A stretch of 64,000 bases of DNA from an uncultured Sphaerochaeta sp. (GTDB lineage Bacteria; Spirochaetota; Spirochaetia; Sphaerochaetales; Sphaerochaetaceae): assembly GCF_963666015.1 (NCBI RefSeq), contig NZ_OY762555.1:2356001-2420000 (forward strand), given 5' to 3'. This document shows positions 52,119-61,442 of this stretch, in pieces. The translations under genes and the position numbers were made by a program. Every line of letters starts with the position of its first letter. The stretch's first letter is position 1. Below the pieces are notes generated by a model. That model did no database searches, was not told where the DNA came from, and saw only the letters and a list, made by a program, of their open reading frames with translations.

Positions 52119-53366
52119 TCAGAACCATGCTTTCAGCCCTATCTGAAGAGAATCGTTTGCATCCCATGTGTGATATATACTCTCTTTCGTCTTAATTGAA
52201 CCATACCAGGTAGTCTTGAGGAAGCAAGAGAGATTGTCCCTCAGAGCATAGGTAGCGGAGGCAAGTAAAAGGTATCCGGTACTTTCTACTTGGTAGGTCC
52301 CAGCTACCCTGCATGTGAGTTTTTCCCGGAAGAATTTGAATTCTGCAGCCGCGATGATTGTATTGGCATAAGCCTTCCCATCATAGGAAGAGAGAACATC
52401 AACATCCATCGGGGAGGAAGGAAAGTACAGTACATACTGTCCCTGGTAGGCGACCGCTAAAAACATACCACTGGAGCTATGCGTATAGGACAGTTCTGCC
52501 ATGTAAGCCCACTTGCTGTTGTAGAGACCAGGGTCACTCCCGTCGGTATCCTCACTGAGGAAGAACCCTCCTTCCAGTGCAAGGGTGAATGGTCCAAGCA
52601 AACTACTCGCTTCAAGTCCTATGAGCTGGTACCGGGTATAGATGGTCTCAGCACCGGTTATAGCAAACGTCGAAGGGTCGTAGGCAATGTTGGTATACCC
52701 AATCTGTGGCCAGTACCCATTGAAGTAAAGAAGTCCGAGGTCGATGGCACTGGTCTGGATTCGGTAGCGCGCTCCACCACCAATTTTCTCAAGGCTCTCA
52801 GTTTCTTCCTCATCCAAGGTTACTGATGAAAATTGTGGGGGCATAAGCGACCAACGTCCTGACTTCTCAAGGGAAGTAGGGAGAAACCCTGGTTTCAGGA
52901 CGATATCCAGTGAACTTTGATCCCAGTAAGTAGTCAAGGAGAACATCAGTTCTGGCTGTTTCATTGCTTCCAGGTCATCTATGATACCTTGACTAAGGTC
53001 CTGGGCATTAAGCACATCTACGACATGGGAAAGCGATGCTCTTCCCCAAGGGTGGGTCATCCAGCCTGCGGCAAGTGTCTTATTTTCCCAGTAGAGGCTA
53101 ATTGAGAGGTGTTCCGGTGAAAGGATGCTAGTAACTGCATCAAATTGTAATGTGGCTTTTGTTCTATACGCCTCATCTTCATAATCGACAGAGAGCCCAA
53201 GCAGTACCCCGGGGTCCACAGATTTGTCCCGGTAGATACTCAAGGAGGTCTCTTGTTGCAGGTAGAAGACTCTTTTAGGTTCCTCTTCCTCAGCAAATAT
53301 ATCAAAAGCAAACAAGTGTGCTGTTGTAGCCACCAACAGGATGGTAATTGCTATGGTTCGTTTCAT
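52119..53366 (-). CDS. outer-membrane beta-barrel protein of MMPL module
   Basis: A 415-residue exported protein with signal peptide (MKRTIAITILLVATTAHLFA) and many amphipathic strands, ending in LQIGLKAWF. The segment WGRASLSHVVDVLNAQDLSQG is like the W-G ... HVVDVLNP motif of DUF1302-type barrels, and parallels LSWGDGMLFNAGDVLYG in the barrel of the ABC module. It overlaps the LolA-like gene by 1 nt. Probably an outer-membrane receptor or channel for the cargo of this module. Confidence 0.72.
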   Translation of the reverse strand: MKRTIAITILLVATTAHLFAFDIFAEEEEPKRVFYLQQETSLSIYRDKSVDPGVLLGLSVDYEDEAYRTKATLQFDAVTSILSPEHLSISLYWENKTLAAGWMTHPWGRASLSHVVDVLNAQDLSQGIIDDLEAMKQPELMFSLTTYWDQSSLDIVLKPGFLPTSLEKSGRWSLMPPQFSSVTLDEEETESLEKIGGGARYRIQTSAIDLGLLYFNGYWPQIGYTNIAYDPSTFAITGAETIYTRYQLIGLEASSLLGPFTLALEGGFFLSEDTDGSDPGLYNSKWAYMAELSYTHSSSGMFLAVAYQGQYVLYFPSSPMDVDVLSSYDGKAYANTIIAAAEFKFFREKLTCRVAGTYQVESTGYLLLASATYALRDNLSCFLKTTWYGSIKTKESIYHTWDANDSLQIGLKAWF

Positions 53367-54130
53367 CAGAGTCTCCCTGTTTCCAGAAATCTGGTCGTAA
53401 AATATCCCTCTGGAAGAGGCATGTCGAAGCGTGCCTGAAGTATCTCCAAGCGTGTGGCGTGTGAACTGGAGTGGGTTTTCATCTCCATAATTGTACTGAC
53501 CGGGCGATCAGAGAGCGTATCAATTGCTTCAGTGGTTAATGTTTTAAGAAGAGTTTTTCCATCAAGCTCATAAAACTGAACTTCCAGCGGAAGATAGGTT
53601 TTCTTGTCAACAACGGTGATGGTTTTCCCATAAGCTTTCATCTCATGGGGAATCGATTCAACTCTATAACTGTTATCATCCTCAGAGATGAGGCGATGAT
53701 CTGCTTGGCCGGTATCATACGTGGTTGAGGCCATATCGCTATAGGAGAAATCACTGCCCATGAAGGAACCAGCTTCCTCAGCGCCCGCAATTTTTCTGAT
53801 CCGTTTAAGGGAAGGGAGGAAAATCCACTGCTCGGTAGTCCCTTCTGTTCCTTCGATGGAGAGGAAGCGGGTATTGCGTACACTCTCTGGGGAGAGAAAC
53901 ACCGTCAGCGTGGAAGTCTTTCCCTCTTTTGTTGCGCTGAGTGTTTGAAGGCGTCTCTCCCTGGTACTTCCCGAGTTATCGATCAGGGTGAGCCGAATAT
54001 CGAGTGCCGAAGATGTTGAACTCTGCCTTTCAAGTACTTGTTCCATGATTTGGTCAGCAGTCGGTGAGCTGAAGAGTACAAGTGAACAACCTAGGCAGAG
54101 TATAGAGAATAGCGTGATGCTTCGTTTCAT
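53366..54130 (-). CDS. LolA-like outer-membrane lipoprotein-sorting protein, second copy
   Basis: A 254-residue exported protein with signal peptide (MKRSITLFSILCLGCSLVLF) and LolA-type fold: TADQIMEQVLERQSS, SVRNTRFLSIEGTEGTTEQWIFLPSLKRIRKIAG, GSDFSYSDMAS and VDKKTYLPLEVQFYELDGK. It is related to the LolA-like protein at 38.5-39.3 kb. It overlaps the MMPL gene by 4 nt. A lipid- or lipoprotein-binding carrier between the MMPL pump and the barrel is the simplest reading. Confidence 0.82.
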   Translation of the reverse strand: MKRSITLFSILCLGCSLVLFSSPTADQIMEQVLERQSSTSSALDIRLTLIDNSGSTRERRLQTLSATKEGKTSTLTVFLSPESVRNTRFLSIEGTEGTTEQWIFLPSLKRIRKIAGAEEAGSFMGSDFSYSDMASTTYDTGQADHRLISEDDNSYRVESIPHEMKAYGKTITVVDKKTYLPLEVQFYELDGKTLLKTLTTEAIDTLSDRPVSTIMEMKTHSSSHATRLEILQARFDMPLPEGYFTTRFLETGRL

Positions 54131-56490
54131 GATTTCCTCCTGGAAGTGTCGAATAATTTGGGGAGATGGACTTGTAATGCCACCAACAGCAAGAGCGCTG
54201 CAGAACTCGCGGAGATCATGGCGATACAGAAGAGCAAGCCAAGGTTTGCAATTGGAAGGAAGCGACTGAAGAGTAATCCGCTGAATCCAACTGCAACAGA
54301 TGCAGCATTTGCCAAGATTGCTTTGCCGGTAGTCATCATAATCTCTTCGAGTGAGTGCCTATTACGCATAAATGCTGAGAGTAAGTGGATGGCATAGTCC
54401 ACCCCAATGCCAATTGCCAATGCTGCAACGAGGCTGGTTACAATATCCAGCTTGATGGAGAAAAGCGCCATAGCCAGGAATACCGAGGAGAGTGCAAACA
54501 GACAGGGAAGGAGGGCAAGTGTTGCAAGTTTTGCAGAGCGGAGTGAAATAAGTACCAGTATCCATACAGCAATGAGTGAGCTGAAGAGACTGATAATCTG
54601 GCTCCTGGTTACCAAGTCAGTCAAAGCAAGGCTTACCGCTTCCCCTCCACCAATCTCAACGGTCCATGTTGAAGGAAAGAGGGTAGGGAGCATGGTTGAG
54701 ATGGATCGAAGTGTTTCAGTGTGTGACTCCTTGAGCAGGATGGTGAAAAGCGTTGAGTCAGGTTCCAGTGGATCGTCGATGAAGCTATCCAGGGATGAAC
54801 TGTACAACAAGAGGTATTGGGCGATGAGATGACTCAGCTCCTCCTCTGTGGACAGTCCATAAAGAGCTGGGTCGCTGGGAATTTCATAGGAGCCTTTACC
54901 TCCGCTTTCCGCCAAGGTGCCCTCAACCGGTTCCCCCTCAGGCTCCTCTAGAGGAATCGGGTTGGAGAAGAAGTCAAAAGCAGGCTCATCTAACGTGGTT
55001 TCCAAGACACCCCCCTCAGCAGGTCCAAGCAATTGGTTCATGCGTTTAATAAACGGCAGAATGGACTGAACACCACCTACCGTGGGTTCCTCTTCGATAA
55101 TCTGTATTGCATGTTCAAGTGTCTTCAGTACCTCTGGGCTAAGCGTCGCCGTACCCTCTGGTGGGGTGATCATGACCGAAAGTGAGAATGATCCTTGCAT
55201 TGCCTGATTGTATCGGTTGTTCATGGTCACAAGGTTTGAAGAGGGCCTGAAGAAGGCAAGCATGTTTGTTCCTTCCTGCAACGACAGGTAGGAGAGAGGA
55301 AGGACGATAATGATCATAAGCAGGAAAAGGGTGATTGTCAGTTTTCCCCACTTGTTTGATACCCTCATCGTAAACCGTACAAGGAAAACGCTCTGAGGTT
55401 TGCTGACCTTCTGTGGTCTTGGAACTCTCACTTGATATACGATCCTGATGAGGGCAGGGAGCAGGATCAGTGAACTCCCAGCACAGGCAACCACTCCGAT
55501 GAAACTGAGCAAACCGAAAGTCCTGAAAGGTCCGAGAGGACTGGAGAGTTGGGCAAGGAATGCGAACGCTGTCGTTGCCGCAGCCCCAATGATCGGATAG
55601 GTATTGGTATGCACTACATTCTGTAGCGTCTCCTCCATATGCTTGCCATCATATTCTTGATAGAAATGGCTGAATATATGCACGGTATAAGCACTCCCTA
55701 CAATAAGCAGGAGGATTGGGACTAGCATGGTTGCCATGGTTACCGTGATTCCCGTCCATGCCATAATTCCCAGAGTCAGTGAGCTGCTGAACACAAGGGG
55801 AACCAAAGAGAGTAGTACAGCAGATATCCTACGGAGGAAAAGATAGAGCACCATGATAATCAATAGCGCCACTATCGGGGCAAGCACTGCAAGGTCACTG
55901 AGCAGGCTCCTCTCAATTTCCTCAGTAACGGCTGGCAGCCCAAGTAAAGAGAATTCGAGCCCTTCTAGGGGAACCAACAATTCCCTAAGATTGGAGAGCA
56001 GGAGCCCTGCGTTGTATTTTCGAGTGGTTTGAATCAGAATGGAGAGTACACGATGGTCCTCAGAGATAAACGTACCTTCATAGAAAGATGCCCAGGAGGC
56101 TATACGTTCCTCCATTCGTCCTCTATCCCCATCATAGAGAGAGACAACTGCAACTCCATCGGACGAGGGTTCCAGATGTTTGAGGTTTGTCAAACTGGAG
56201 GCCTGCTTCACTCCATCCAATGCTTCAATTTTCTTAGTAAGCACAGAAAGCAGCTCGAGGTACTCTTCTCTTACCATCGAGTGTGGGGCGTACAGACTTA
56301 CCACCACCGAGTCCAGGGCGCCGAATCGTTCTTCTATACGCTCATTGGTGGCTACAACCGGATGTGATTGTGGGATGAATGCATCAGTTGAGCTGTCGAT
56401 GTGTAGATGCCCTATACTGCTTATGCAGATAAGCGTGAAGAGTATTGCCACAGCAATGATGATCCAACTACGTGCAATTTGCCTATTCAT
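54127..56490 (-). CDS. MMPL/RND-family transporter
   Basis: A 787-residue transporter with the two-fold RND layout: N-terminal helix, periplasmic loop (about 30-190), a block of helices (about 195-350), a second helix at about 375, a large second loop (400-600) and the second helix block. It is shorter than drug-efflux RND proteins and resembles MMPL/HpnN-like lipid exporters, acting as a homo-oligomer. The first gene of the module; it overlaps the LolA-like gene by 4 nt (ATGA). The ribosome binding site is weak. Confidence 0.87.
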   Translation of the reverse strand: MNRQIARSWIIIAVAILFTLICISSIGHLHIDSSTDAFIPQSHPVVATNERIEERFGALDSVVVSLYAPHSMVREEYLELLSVLTKKIEALDGVKQASSLTNLKHLEPSSDGVAVVSLYDGDRGRMEERIASWASFYEGTFISEDHRVLSILIQTTRKYNAGLLLSNLRELLVPLEGLEFSLLGLPAVTEEIERSLLSDLAVLAPIVALLIIMVLYLFLRRISAVLLSLVPLVFSSSLTLGIMAWTGITVTMATMLVPILLLIVGSAYTVHIFSHFYQEYDGKHMEETLQNVVHTNTYPIIGAAATTAFAFLAQLSSPLGPFRTFGLLSFIGVVACAGSSLILLPALIRIVYQVRVPRPQKVSKPQSVFLVRFTMRVSNKWGKLTITLFLLMIIIVLPLSYLSLQEGTNMLAFFRPSSNLVTMNNRYNQAMQGSFSLSVMITPPEGTATLSPEVLKTLEHAIQIIEEEPTVGGVQSILPFIKRMNQLLGPAEGGVLETTLDEPAFDFFSNPIPLEEPEGEPVEGTLAESGGKGSYEIPSDPALYGLSTEEELSHLIAQYLLLYSSSLDSFIDDPLEPDSTLFTILLKESHTETLRSISTMLPTLFPSTWTVEIGGGEAVSLALTDLVTRSQIISLFSSLIAVWILVLISLRSAKLATLALLPCLFALSSVFLAMALFSIKLDIVTSLVAALAIGIGVDYAIHLLSAFMRNRHSLEEIMMTTGKAILANAASVAVGFSGLLFSRFLPIANLGLLFCIAMISASSAALLLLVALQVHLPKLFDTSRRKS

Positions 56491-56640
56491 ACTTTCATGC
56501 TAGTGATTGTCTGAAGGAAAACAATCGCCTGGAGAGAGTATTCTCTTCACCTTTTAGGGTGATTCTCTTCTCACCCAATTGGGGATAATGCTTTACAAAT
56601 CACAGCTATTCACCTCATGATACTCATAGGAGGCAGGGAT

Positions 56641-58074
56641 ATGACCTATACCAAGATTGTTGCTACAATAGGACCAGCGAGTGAGACGTATGCGATGGTC
56701 AAAGCCATTTTGGAAGCAGGATGCCGAGTGATAAGGCTGAATTTCAGTCATGGTTCGCATGAAGAACAGCAAAAGCGGTTTGAATATGCTAGACAGGCAA
56801 GCAAGGAGTTGGGTTTCCCAATAACGGTATTCATGGACTTACAAGGGCCCAAGATCCGTCTTGGGCAGCTACAGGAAGAGATGTATGTACTGCAAAAGGG
56901 AGAGAAGCTCATCCTGACCACCGAGCCTTGTATGGGTACCAGGGAGCGTATCAGTATCGACTATCCATACCTGCATGAAGAAATTCAGGTGGGGCAACGT
57001 ATATTGATCAATGATGGTTTGGTTTCCCTTGTTGTAGAGAAGATTGAAGGGAAAGACATTCACTGCTCCATGATTGAGGAGGGAGTCCTTCTCCCTCGTA
57101 AAGGAGTTAACCTTCCAGAGGTTCCCTTGCGTCAACTGAGTTCATTCACAGAGAAAGATAAGAGAGACTTAGATTTTGCCTTCAGGAACAAGCTTGATTA
57201 CGTGGCCCTTTCCTTCGTTCGCAGCGGAAAAGATGTTAAAGCCTTGAAAGAGTATATGATGGCCTCCTACGGCAGAACCATCCCCATTATCAGTAAGATT
57301 GAGAAGCCTGAGGCTGTGACCAACCTCCAGGAGATCATGGATGAGTCAAGCGTAATCATGATTGCCCGAGGAGACCTGGGAGTGGAGGCTCCGGCTGAAG
57401 AGGTGCCCCTGATCCAGAAGGCTATCATCAGGTCCTGTATTGATCGTGGACTTCCTGTCATCACCGCGACACAGATGTTGGAGTCAATGATGCACAATCC
57501 CAAGCCTACCAGGGCTGAAACCAATGATGTGGCAAATGCGGTACTGGATGGAACCAGTGCAGTGATGCTCAGTGGAGAAACCGCTGCAGGAGAGTATCCC
57601 TTGCAGGCGGTGACTACGATGAGCCGAATTGCCAGTTTGGCTGAGCGGAGCGATGTATTCCAAAAGCAGGTTTTCAACCAAATCAGCATGTTGGATCCAG
57701 ATCGAAAGATTACAACCACGGAGGCTGTGGGACTTGCCACCCGCGAGCTTTCCCTCTCTATCGGTGCGGCCTTTATTGCTTGCTTCACCCAAACGGGTTC
57801 TACAGCACGATTGATAGCAAAATTTCGTCCCTCGGTCCCAATTATTGCATTCTCTCCCTTGCCGGAGGTAGTAACCTACCTTGCCTTGAGCTGGGGGGTT
57901 ACTCCAATTCTCATCGACCAACTAGCAAGTGTGGATGAGTTGCTGGCATACGCACCAGAGTATCTGATGAGACAGGGCATGGTGAAGCAAGGAGATACCG
58001 TGGTAATTACTGCCGGAGTTCCTGTAGGCAGTAGTGGAAAGACCAATATGGTCAAGGTAGTGGAGATTGAATAA
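56641..58074 (+). CDS. pyk: pyruvate kinase
   Basis: The final ATP-forming step of glycolysis; 477 residues. Key sites: TKIVATIGPAS, RLNFSHGSHEEQ, MDLQGPKIRLG, the catalytic lysine in ISKIEKPEAVTN, metal ligands in IMIARGDLGVEAP and the TATQMLESM segment, and the C-terminal domain (FTQTGSTARLIAKFRPSVPIIAF). Start ATG 56641 has AGGAGG 7 nt upstream; eight extra open codons before it are not used. It is a single-gene unit ending at a bidirectional terminator. Confidence 0.97.
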   Translation: MTYTKIVATIGPASETYAMVKAILEAGCRVIRLNFSHGSHEEQQKRFEYARQASKELGFPITVFMDLQGPKIRLGQLQEEMYVLQKGEKLILTTEPCMGTRERISIDYPYLHEEIQVGQRILINDGLVSLVVEKIEGKDIHCSMIEEGVLLPRKGVNLPEVPLRQLSSFTEKDKRDLDFAFRNKLDYVALSFVRSGKDVKALKEYMMASYGRTIPIISKIEKPEAVTNLQEIMDESSVIMIARGDLGVEAPAEEVPLIQKAIIRSCIDRGLPVITATQMLESMMHNPKPTRAETNDVANAVLDGTSAVMLSGETAAGEYPLQAVTTMSRIASLAERSDVFQKQVFNQISMLDPDRKITTTEAVGLATRELSLSIGAAFIACFTQTGSTARLIAKFRPSVPIIAFSPLPEVVTYLALSWGVTPILIDQLASVDELLAYAPEYLMRQGMVKQGDTVVITAGVPVGSSGKTNMVKVVEIE

Positions 58075-58078
58075 AGAA

Positions 58079-58113
58079 AAGGAAGGCCGGTGCAGAAAGC
58101 TCTGGCCTTCCTT
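58079..58113. terminator. bidirectional terminator between pyk and outer-membrane gene
   Basis: AAGGAAGGCC and GGCCTTCCTT form a perfect 10-bp stem with a 15-nt loop. The U-rich tail (TTTTCTTTATT) is on the minus strand, so it mainly ends the outer-membrane gene transcript. Confidence 0.75.
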
Positions 58114-58118
58114 CAAAA

Positions 58119-58862
58119 TTACTGTGGTCTGAACGAAATCGTGGCACCGATGCTTAACGCTCTTCCCTTATGGTCAAACAGATCAAGCGCCCGTATATCG
58201 AGCCCGAAGTAGGTATCGGTAAGGAATTCAATGGGGAGCAGTCGTAGTGCAACGTTGACCAATCCTCTGTCTCCAGCATCCCCTGCAGACGGGGTGGTGC
58301 TGTAACTGACATTGCCGAAGTCCAGAAGGAAATCCACTTTCTTCTGGAATACCTCAGGAAAGAATGGTGTTTGGAAACCGAGAGCGAAGTCAATATTACT
58401 GTCCATGGATTTTTTGATGGTGTATCCAAGGCGAAGTGTTGTCTTTGAGGGGAAGTCCATGATTGAACTCTCGAATGTAGAGGCTGCATATAGTTGGGCA
58501 GAAAAATCATTCGTCTCTGACACCCCACTCACTTGGGCAAGAATTCCTGCAGCAAAACTCGTGGACTCTCGGCTTGCAAATCTCCATTTTCCGTTGAGCA
58601 GAAGATCAATGTCATTCCCGATATCAACGGCAAAACTGGTTTCAACAGCATCTGAAAACGACAAAAGAATTGAGGGTATATGGATAACCCTATCACTTGT
58701 GATGGTAGCTGAATATGCAGTACTGACGGAGCTGTTTGCCTTGCTGGGAGCAACATCAGCACTCGGTACTACAATGTATCCTGAACTCCCGCCCAAGGTG
58801 GTACTGCCAAATATCGGGATAAGACACATCATAAGCAGGGAAAGAAGCAGTATTCTTTTCAT
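58119..58862 (-). CDS. exported outer-membrane protein, 247 aa
   Basis: A protein with a clear signal peptide (MKRILLLSLLMMCLIPIFGS) and beta-barrel character throughout. The start of the mature part, GGSSGYIVVPSADVAPSKAN, resembles the N-terminal motif of YjbH-type outer-membrane proteins, but this is shorter. It ends GATISFRPQ. AGGAGG precedes the ATG. Not linked to a transport operon; function unknown. Confidence 0.68.
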   Translation of the reverse strand: MKRILLLSLLMMCLIPIFGSTTLGGSSGYIVVPSADVAPSKANSSVSTAYSATITSDRVIHIPSILLSFSDAVETSFAVDIGNDIDLLLNGKWRFASRESTSFAAGILAQVSGVSETNDFSAQLYAASTFESSIMDFPSKTTLRLGYTIKKSMDSNIDFALGFQTPFFPEVFQKKVDFLLDFGNVSYSTTPSAGDAGDRGLVNVALRLLPIEFLTDTYFGLDIRALDLFDHKGRALSIGATISFRPQ

Positions 58863-58904
58863 AAGAACCTCCTAGGCACAGGGTGCCCCTAGATCAATGC
58901 TAGG

Positions 58905-60578
58905 TCAAGTAGCTGAAGAGGATTGTTTCATGGAATGCTTGCATGCATACATGGCTTCATCAGCACGGCCGACACACTGATGGAATCGGTCTTTTCTCTT
59001 GGGAATGTATCGGTCAAAACCTACTGCCACATGGTAGTGGAGTTTGTTGCCAAAGGAGAAGTGTGAGAGTATCCGTTCTGCCATCTTTTGCAGTTCTTCT
59101 TCTGAAACATCGCTGATCAGTGCGATGAACTCATCCCCCCCATAGCGGAAAACCTTTGCACGGGAGGGGAGTATCTTTTGTACGCGATGTGCAAAGTCCC
59201 TTAGGATCATGTCTCCTTGGGTATGTCCTTGGGTGTCATTGATCTTCTTCAGGTCATTGATATCCATCATGAGGATTCCCAGTACATGCTTGTCCTTCGA
59301 TGCATGGATCCGGGAGACCTCCCTGTCATAGGCTGCCCGGTTCCCTACCTCGGTGAGAGCATCACTGTAGGCAAGACTGAGTAGGAGTTGTTCTTTACAA
59401 ATCGATTTTGTCTTGATCCTCATCAAGGTGGCACTGCGCCAGAAAAGCACAACTGCCGAGGCAGCCATACCAAAATGGAGGATAACGGCACTGTCGAGGG
59501 AAATGCCAAGCATGAGTAGGATTACCTCAGCAACTATGGAAGAAAGCAAAAATCCCATTGCAATCAGGAAGGACTTCAGGTCTTGGTTTCCTCTGTAATA
59601 CTCGATTACTAAAAGCGTAAACAGAGAAAGCAGGAAAAGTGCTAGGAACAACCCACAGGGGAGCAATAAATCGGTGTACTGCATAATACCGAAGAGTTGG
59701 AGTGCCCCTCCCAGAATGTAGAGGGAAGCGAAAAAATGTGAGATATACAAGAATGGTGAAGCCCACTTGCCTACCGGGTAGGAGTGGATGATGTAATTGA
59801 CTAGAAAGAGAGGTAGCAGAAAAAGTGCAGCAAAACTGAGATTCATCGGGAGCGCGGGGTTCCTGAAGAGTATGAATTTACTGGGTGTCTGGCTGAAGAC
59901 CCATCCACCGAGAGCAAGCAGCACCAAGCCAAAGTAGAAAAAACTTTTCCTCTCTTCATCTGTCTGGATGCAGAGAGAAAAAAGAACCACCAACAGGCCA
60001 ATCAAGAGCAGTGAGAATCCGTAGAAGAGGGAAGGCCACTCTCCTAGTTCGTGAAACAACAAATCGGTCTTGCTCCCATTGTAGACTGGTTTGAAATGTC
60101 CAGCAAAAGAGTTGTTGGAGGTGTAGCCGAATGTAATGCTCAAATCTCCTCCAAGGTAGGATTCCTTGAGGCGGATGAAATGGGTGTAGGTTCCTCCAAA
60201 AACAGGGATTGCCCAGCCTTTATCAGGCCCCTCAAAACGATAGATTGGTTCATTGTTCACCTTTACCAATACACTTGCCATGCTGGAGTTGAATGCAATG
60301 GTTCTTTGTTCAGCTGGTAGTTGTGAGGGTATGGCGTGGTGAAGTGAGATCACCTTGTTTGTAACAGGCTTCTGTAGTGAGTAGGGGAGTGAGACATCTT
60401 CAGCAAATATCTGTCCATCGATGTTGATGGTCCACAGTTCATCCCACGCTGTCACTTTACCACCGGAAAGCGGTTCAGTCTGGAGGAACGAATCAAAGTA
60501 GAGTGCCATGACGAATACAACCAGGACCAAGGCAATCACAATTCTCTGAATTTGGTTTTCACGTGAGAAAGCAGCCAT
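58905..60578 (-). CDS. membrane diguanylate cyclase (7TM + GGDEF)
   Basis: A 557-residue signalling protein: N-terminal anchor (about 12-28), periplasmic beta-rich domain (about 35-180) of the 7TMR-DISM extracellular type, seven or so helices (about 185-395), then the GGDEF domain (about 410-550). The active site is YGGDEF near residue 478, and the substrate motif MDINDLKKINDTQGHTQGD is intact, so c-di-GMP synthesis is expected. No RxxD inhibitory site lies upstream of it, so product feedback is probably absent. Confidence 0.9.
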   Translation of the reverse strand: MAAFSRENQIQRIVIALVLVVFVMALYFDSFLQTEPLSGGKVTAWDELWTINIDGQIFAEDVSLPYSLQKPVTNKVISLHHAIPSQLPAEQRTIAFNSSMASVLVKVNNEPIYRFEGPDKGWAIPVFGGTYTHFIRLKESYLGGDLSITFGYTSNNSFAGHFKPVYNGSKTDLLFHELGEWPSLFYGFSLLLIGLLVVLFSLCIQTDEERKSFFYFGLVLLALGGWVFSQTPSKFILFRNPALPMNLSFAALFLLPLFLVNYIIHSYPVGKWASPFLYISHFFASLYILGGALQLFGIMQYTDLLLPCGLFLALFLLSLFTLLVIEYYRGNQDLKSFLIAMGFLLSSIVAEVILLMLGISLDSAVILHFGMAASAVVLFWRSATLMRIKTKSICKEQLLLSLAYSDALTEVGNRAAYDREVSRIHASKDKHVLGILMMDINDLKKINDTQGHTQGDMILRDFAHRVQKILPSRAKVFRYGGDEFIALISDVSEEELQKMAERILSHFSFGNKLHYHVAVGFDRYIPKRKDRFHQCVGRADEAMYACKHSMKQSSSAT

Positions 60579-60602
60579 TCGGATTCCTCTTCTTAATGGT
60601 TT

Positions 60603-61394
60603 CTAGTTCGAGATTCTCCGAATTTCCGGATGTCCCTTTTCGTTGAGTTTTCGTTCGATATATTTCTCTTTTTCCAGTTTTGAGAGCAGATTGCCAAGAC
60701 TGTGGTAGCTGCTTCGTTCAATCATTCGACTCTTGTCCATCTGGTGGAACTTAACCCCTACATAGCTCACCAATTGCCAGCTGTCTGGATCGAATGAGTC
60801 CACCACTCGTCGCATGAGTGTTTCCACCTGCTTATCCATCTTCTTGGTATGGATGATCTCAGCTGGTTTATCCGTTTTTTTTACCTTTGGAGGACCGCTT
60901 TCTTTCGGCTCTTCTGCCTTGGGTTTATTCATGAATGATTCAATGATCAGGATTTCATCACAACAGTTGTTGAAGATGGGCTTGTCACTCACCATCTCCT
61001 TGGTAACCAGATATACTTCCTTGCCATATTTGCGTAGTGCTTCCATGATGACCGTGAAATCGCTGTCGCTGGTGATGAAAACATAGCGGTCAATGACAGG
61101 GGTGTTTACGATGATGGTTTCCAATGCTTCAAGGCTGATGATCAAGTCAGCACGGTTCTTGTAGTTGGTGGTGATGGACGGGGTGTCCCTGATGGTGAAG
61201 TTGTACTCAGCCAACTGCTTTTCCATTTTTTTTATAGAAGCAGAATTTCCACAAGCCATCTTGATGACAAAAATATTCTCTTCTTCGGGGGAGTCATTGT
61301 GTTTCAGTGTCAGCTCTTCGAAGAGCGCCTTGAGATCCAGAGCCGAAGGGATATTCTCCAGGTCAATGTAAATAGCATTGTTTTTTCTTCGCAT
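60603..61394 (-). CDS. NYN-domain protein with C-terminal OST-HTH/LOTUS-like domain
   Basis: A 263-residue protein. The NYN (PIN-like) nuclease domain fills residues 1-150: AIYIDLENIPS, ADLIISLEAL and FITSDSDFTVIMEAL provide the acidic metal ligands. A basic linker (about 160-190) leads to a winged-helix-like end (WQLVSYVGVKFHQMD ... YHSLGNLLSKLEKEKYIERK) that resembles OST-HTH/LOTUS domains that bind RNA. It is likely an RNase or RNA regulator. Start ATG 61394 has GGAGGG close upstream; ATG 61412 is in frame without support. Confidence 0.82.
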   Translation of the reverse strand: MRRKNNAIYIDLENIPSALDLKALFEELTLKHNDSPEEENIFVIKMACGNSASIKKMEKQLAEYNFTIRDTPSITTNYKNRADLIISLEALETIIVNTPVIDRYVFITSDSDFTVIMEALRKYGKEVYLVTKEMVSDKPIFNNCCDEILIIESFMNKPKAEEPKESGPPKVKKTDKPAEIIHTKKMDKQVETLMRRVVDSFDPDSWQLVSYVGVKFHQMDKSRMIERSSYHSLGNLLSKLEKEKYIERKLNEKGHPEIRRISN

Positions 61395-61442
61395 AGACCC
61401 TCCATTCGTCACTATACAACACCTTGGGGGTACAAGAAAGTA

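Noticed and set aside
56491..56640. Direct repeats of ATTCTCTTC(T)CACC before pyk as a regulatory element
   Set aside because: Only two imperfect copies and no clear promoter relation; could be chance in CT-rich sequence.
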